This document shows positions 4,977 to 5,308 of a DNA stretch of 5,308 nucleotides, one piece after another (position 1 is the stretch's first letter; each line of letters opens with the position of its first letter). The stretch is from CAYFQB01 sp964345225. GTDB taxonomy: Bacteria > Nitrospirota > Thermodesulfovibrionia > Thermodesulfovibrionales > UBA6898. The DNA lies in NCBI GenBank assembly GCA_964345225.1, contig CAYFQB010000086.1:1-5308 (forward strand), read 5' to 3'. The notes under the pieces are model-generated. The model was not told where the DNA came from. It worked only from the letters and a program-made list of their open reading frames with translations, and did no database searches. The translations under genes were made by a program, and so were the position numbers.

Positions 4977-5162
4977 GACTTTTGACCTCCTTTTACTTTT
5001 TGGTTATATTGTTGTTTCTTTAATACACAAAATTACTTATGTTGTTACAACCAATATAAAGATATTAGTTCAATTAGTCAATAATATCCCCGAATTTCTG
5101 AGGTACTGCCAAACACAAAAACCATTTCTTTTTTGTTATTATATATAGCATGTTAGCCGCGG

Positions 5163-5191
5163 TTCACAATAATTTTTTCTTCCGGTATAAA
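5163..5191 (+). promoter_or_regulatory. Candidate sigma70 promoter for a leaderless zinc-ribbon mRNA
   Basis: TTCACA (5163-5168, 5/6) and TATAAA (5186-5191, 5/6) are spaced 17 bp apart. A start 6-7 bp beyond the -10 falls on the ATG at 5197, where no Shine-Dalgarno is present. Confidence 0.5.
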
Positions 5192-5196
5192 TCGCC

Positions 5197-5308
5197 ATGG
5201 AACAGTTAAAGATATGTCCTGAATGTGCATGTGAGTATTACGCGCATATCGAGCATTGCGCAGACTGTGGAGTTGTGCTCCTGACTCAAGAGGAAGTCAA
5301 AAAGGCGG
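5197..5308 (+). CDS. Zinc-ribbon protein, N-terminal part (partial)
   Basis: The ATG at 5197 opens a frame running off the window end, giving 37 residues. They contain Cys7-P-E-Cys10, an extra Cys12, then Cys21-A-D-Cys24-G. This is a CxxC...CxxCG zinc ribbon of the short rubredoxin-like kind found at the front of many small bacterial proteins, and it would bind one zinc through Cys7, 10, 21 and 24. The ribbon is followed by VVLLTQEEVKKA, the likely start of a further domain not seen here. There is no ribosome binding site; the start rests on the zinc motif lying close after the ATG and on the promoter at 5163-5191, which would make a leaderless message. The function is not decided by the visible part. 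Confidence 0.6.
   Translation, partial: MEQLKICPECACEYYAHIEHCADCGVVLLTQEEVKKA

Noticed and set aside
4912..5148. Plus-strand 78-residue ORF over the divergent promoter region
   Set aside because: It overlaps the signal peptide and SD of the Met-rich gene, has no RBS and low-complexity AT-driven residues.
1..5308. CRISPR array, tRNA or rRNA
   Set aside because: No regularly spaced repeats with unique spacers, no tRNA cloverleaf or CCA end, and no rRNA-like conserved segments were seen on either strand.

Overview
The window looks like chromosome from a Gram-negative, probably anaerobic or microaerophilic bacterium. It encodes an outer-membrane-type lipoprotein, a VKOR disulfide-bond system, an ORF6N protein, a VapBC pair and an IS481-type element. 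This mix is common in Nitrospirota and Desulfobacterota, but that placement is inference from family flavour. The standard genetic code is in use: TGG is Trp, TGA ends vapB, and other genes carry no internal TGA.

Layout, left to right. 1-150: the 3' end of a YeeE/YedE-type transporter (+). 240-1268: a complete IS481-family insertion sequence with TGT...ACA inverted repeats, a 5-bp ACCGT target duplication and one intact transposase (-). 1389-1847: a small lipoprotein of unknown function (+). 2039-2551: an ORF6N-domain gene broken by one in-frame TAA (+). 2606-3538: a VKOR-thioredoxin fusion (-). 3599-3760: a doubtful small ORF (-). 3865-4445: a vapBC toxin-antitoxin operon (-) with an operator-like palindrome, flanked by near-identical 16-bp direct repeats. 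4638-4976: a small exported Met-rich protein (-). 5197-5308: the start of a zinc-ribbon protein (+), apparently leaderless.

The most important observation is in the VKOR-thioredoxin gene. Its reading frame meets a TGA (2819-2821) exactly where the first cysteine of the thioredoxin CxxC motif belongs (W-TGA-P-A-C). Beyond it, 70 further codons continue a complete thioredoxin domain in the same frame. Directly downstream, the mRNA can form a perfect 7-bp hairpin with a GGGA loop at the spacing expected of a bacterial SECIS element. The best reading is a 310-residue selenoprotein with Sec240 as the attacking residue of the DsbA-like domain. An ordinary gene finder would split or truncate it. Sec machinery (selA/B/C/D) is not in the window and must be sought elsewhere in the genome.

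Secondary points are an SD-sequestering hairpin at the IS transposase start that could block translation from read-through transcripts, the repeats bracketing vapBC, and a four-fold MMxx repeat in the exported protein.
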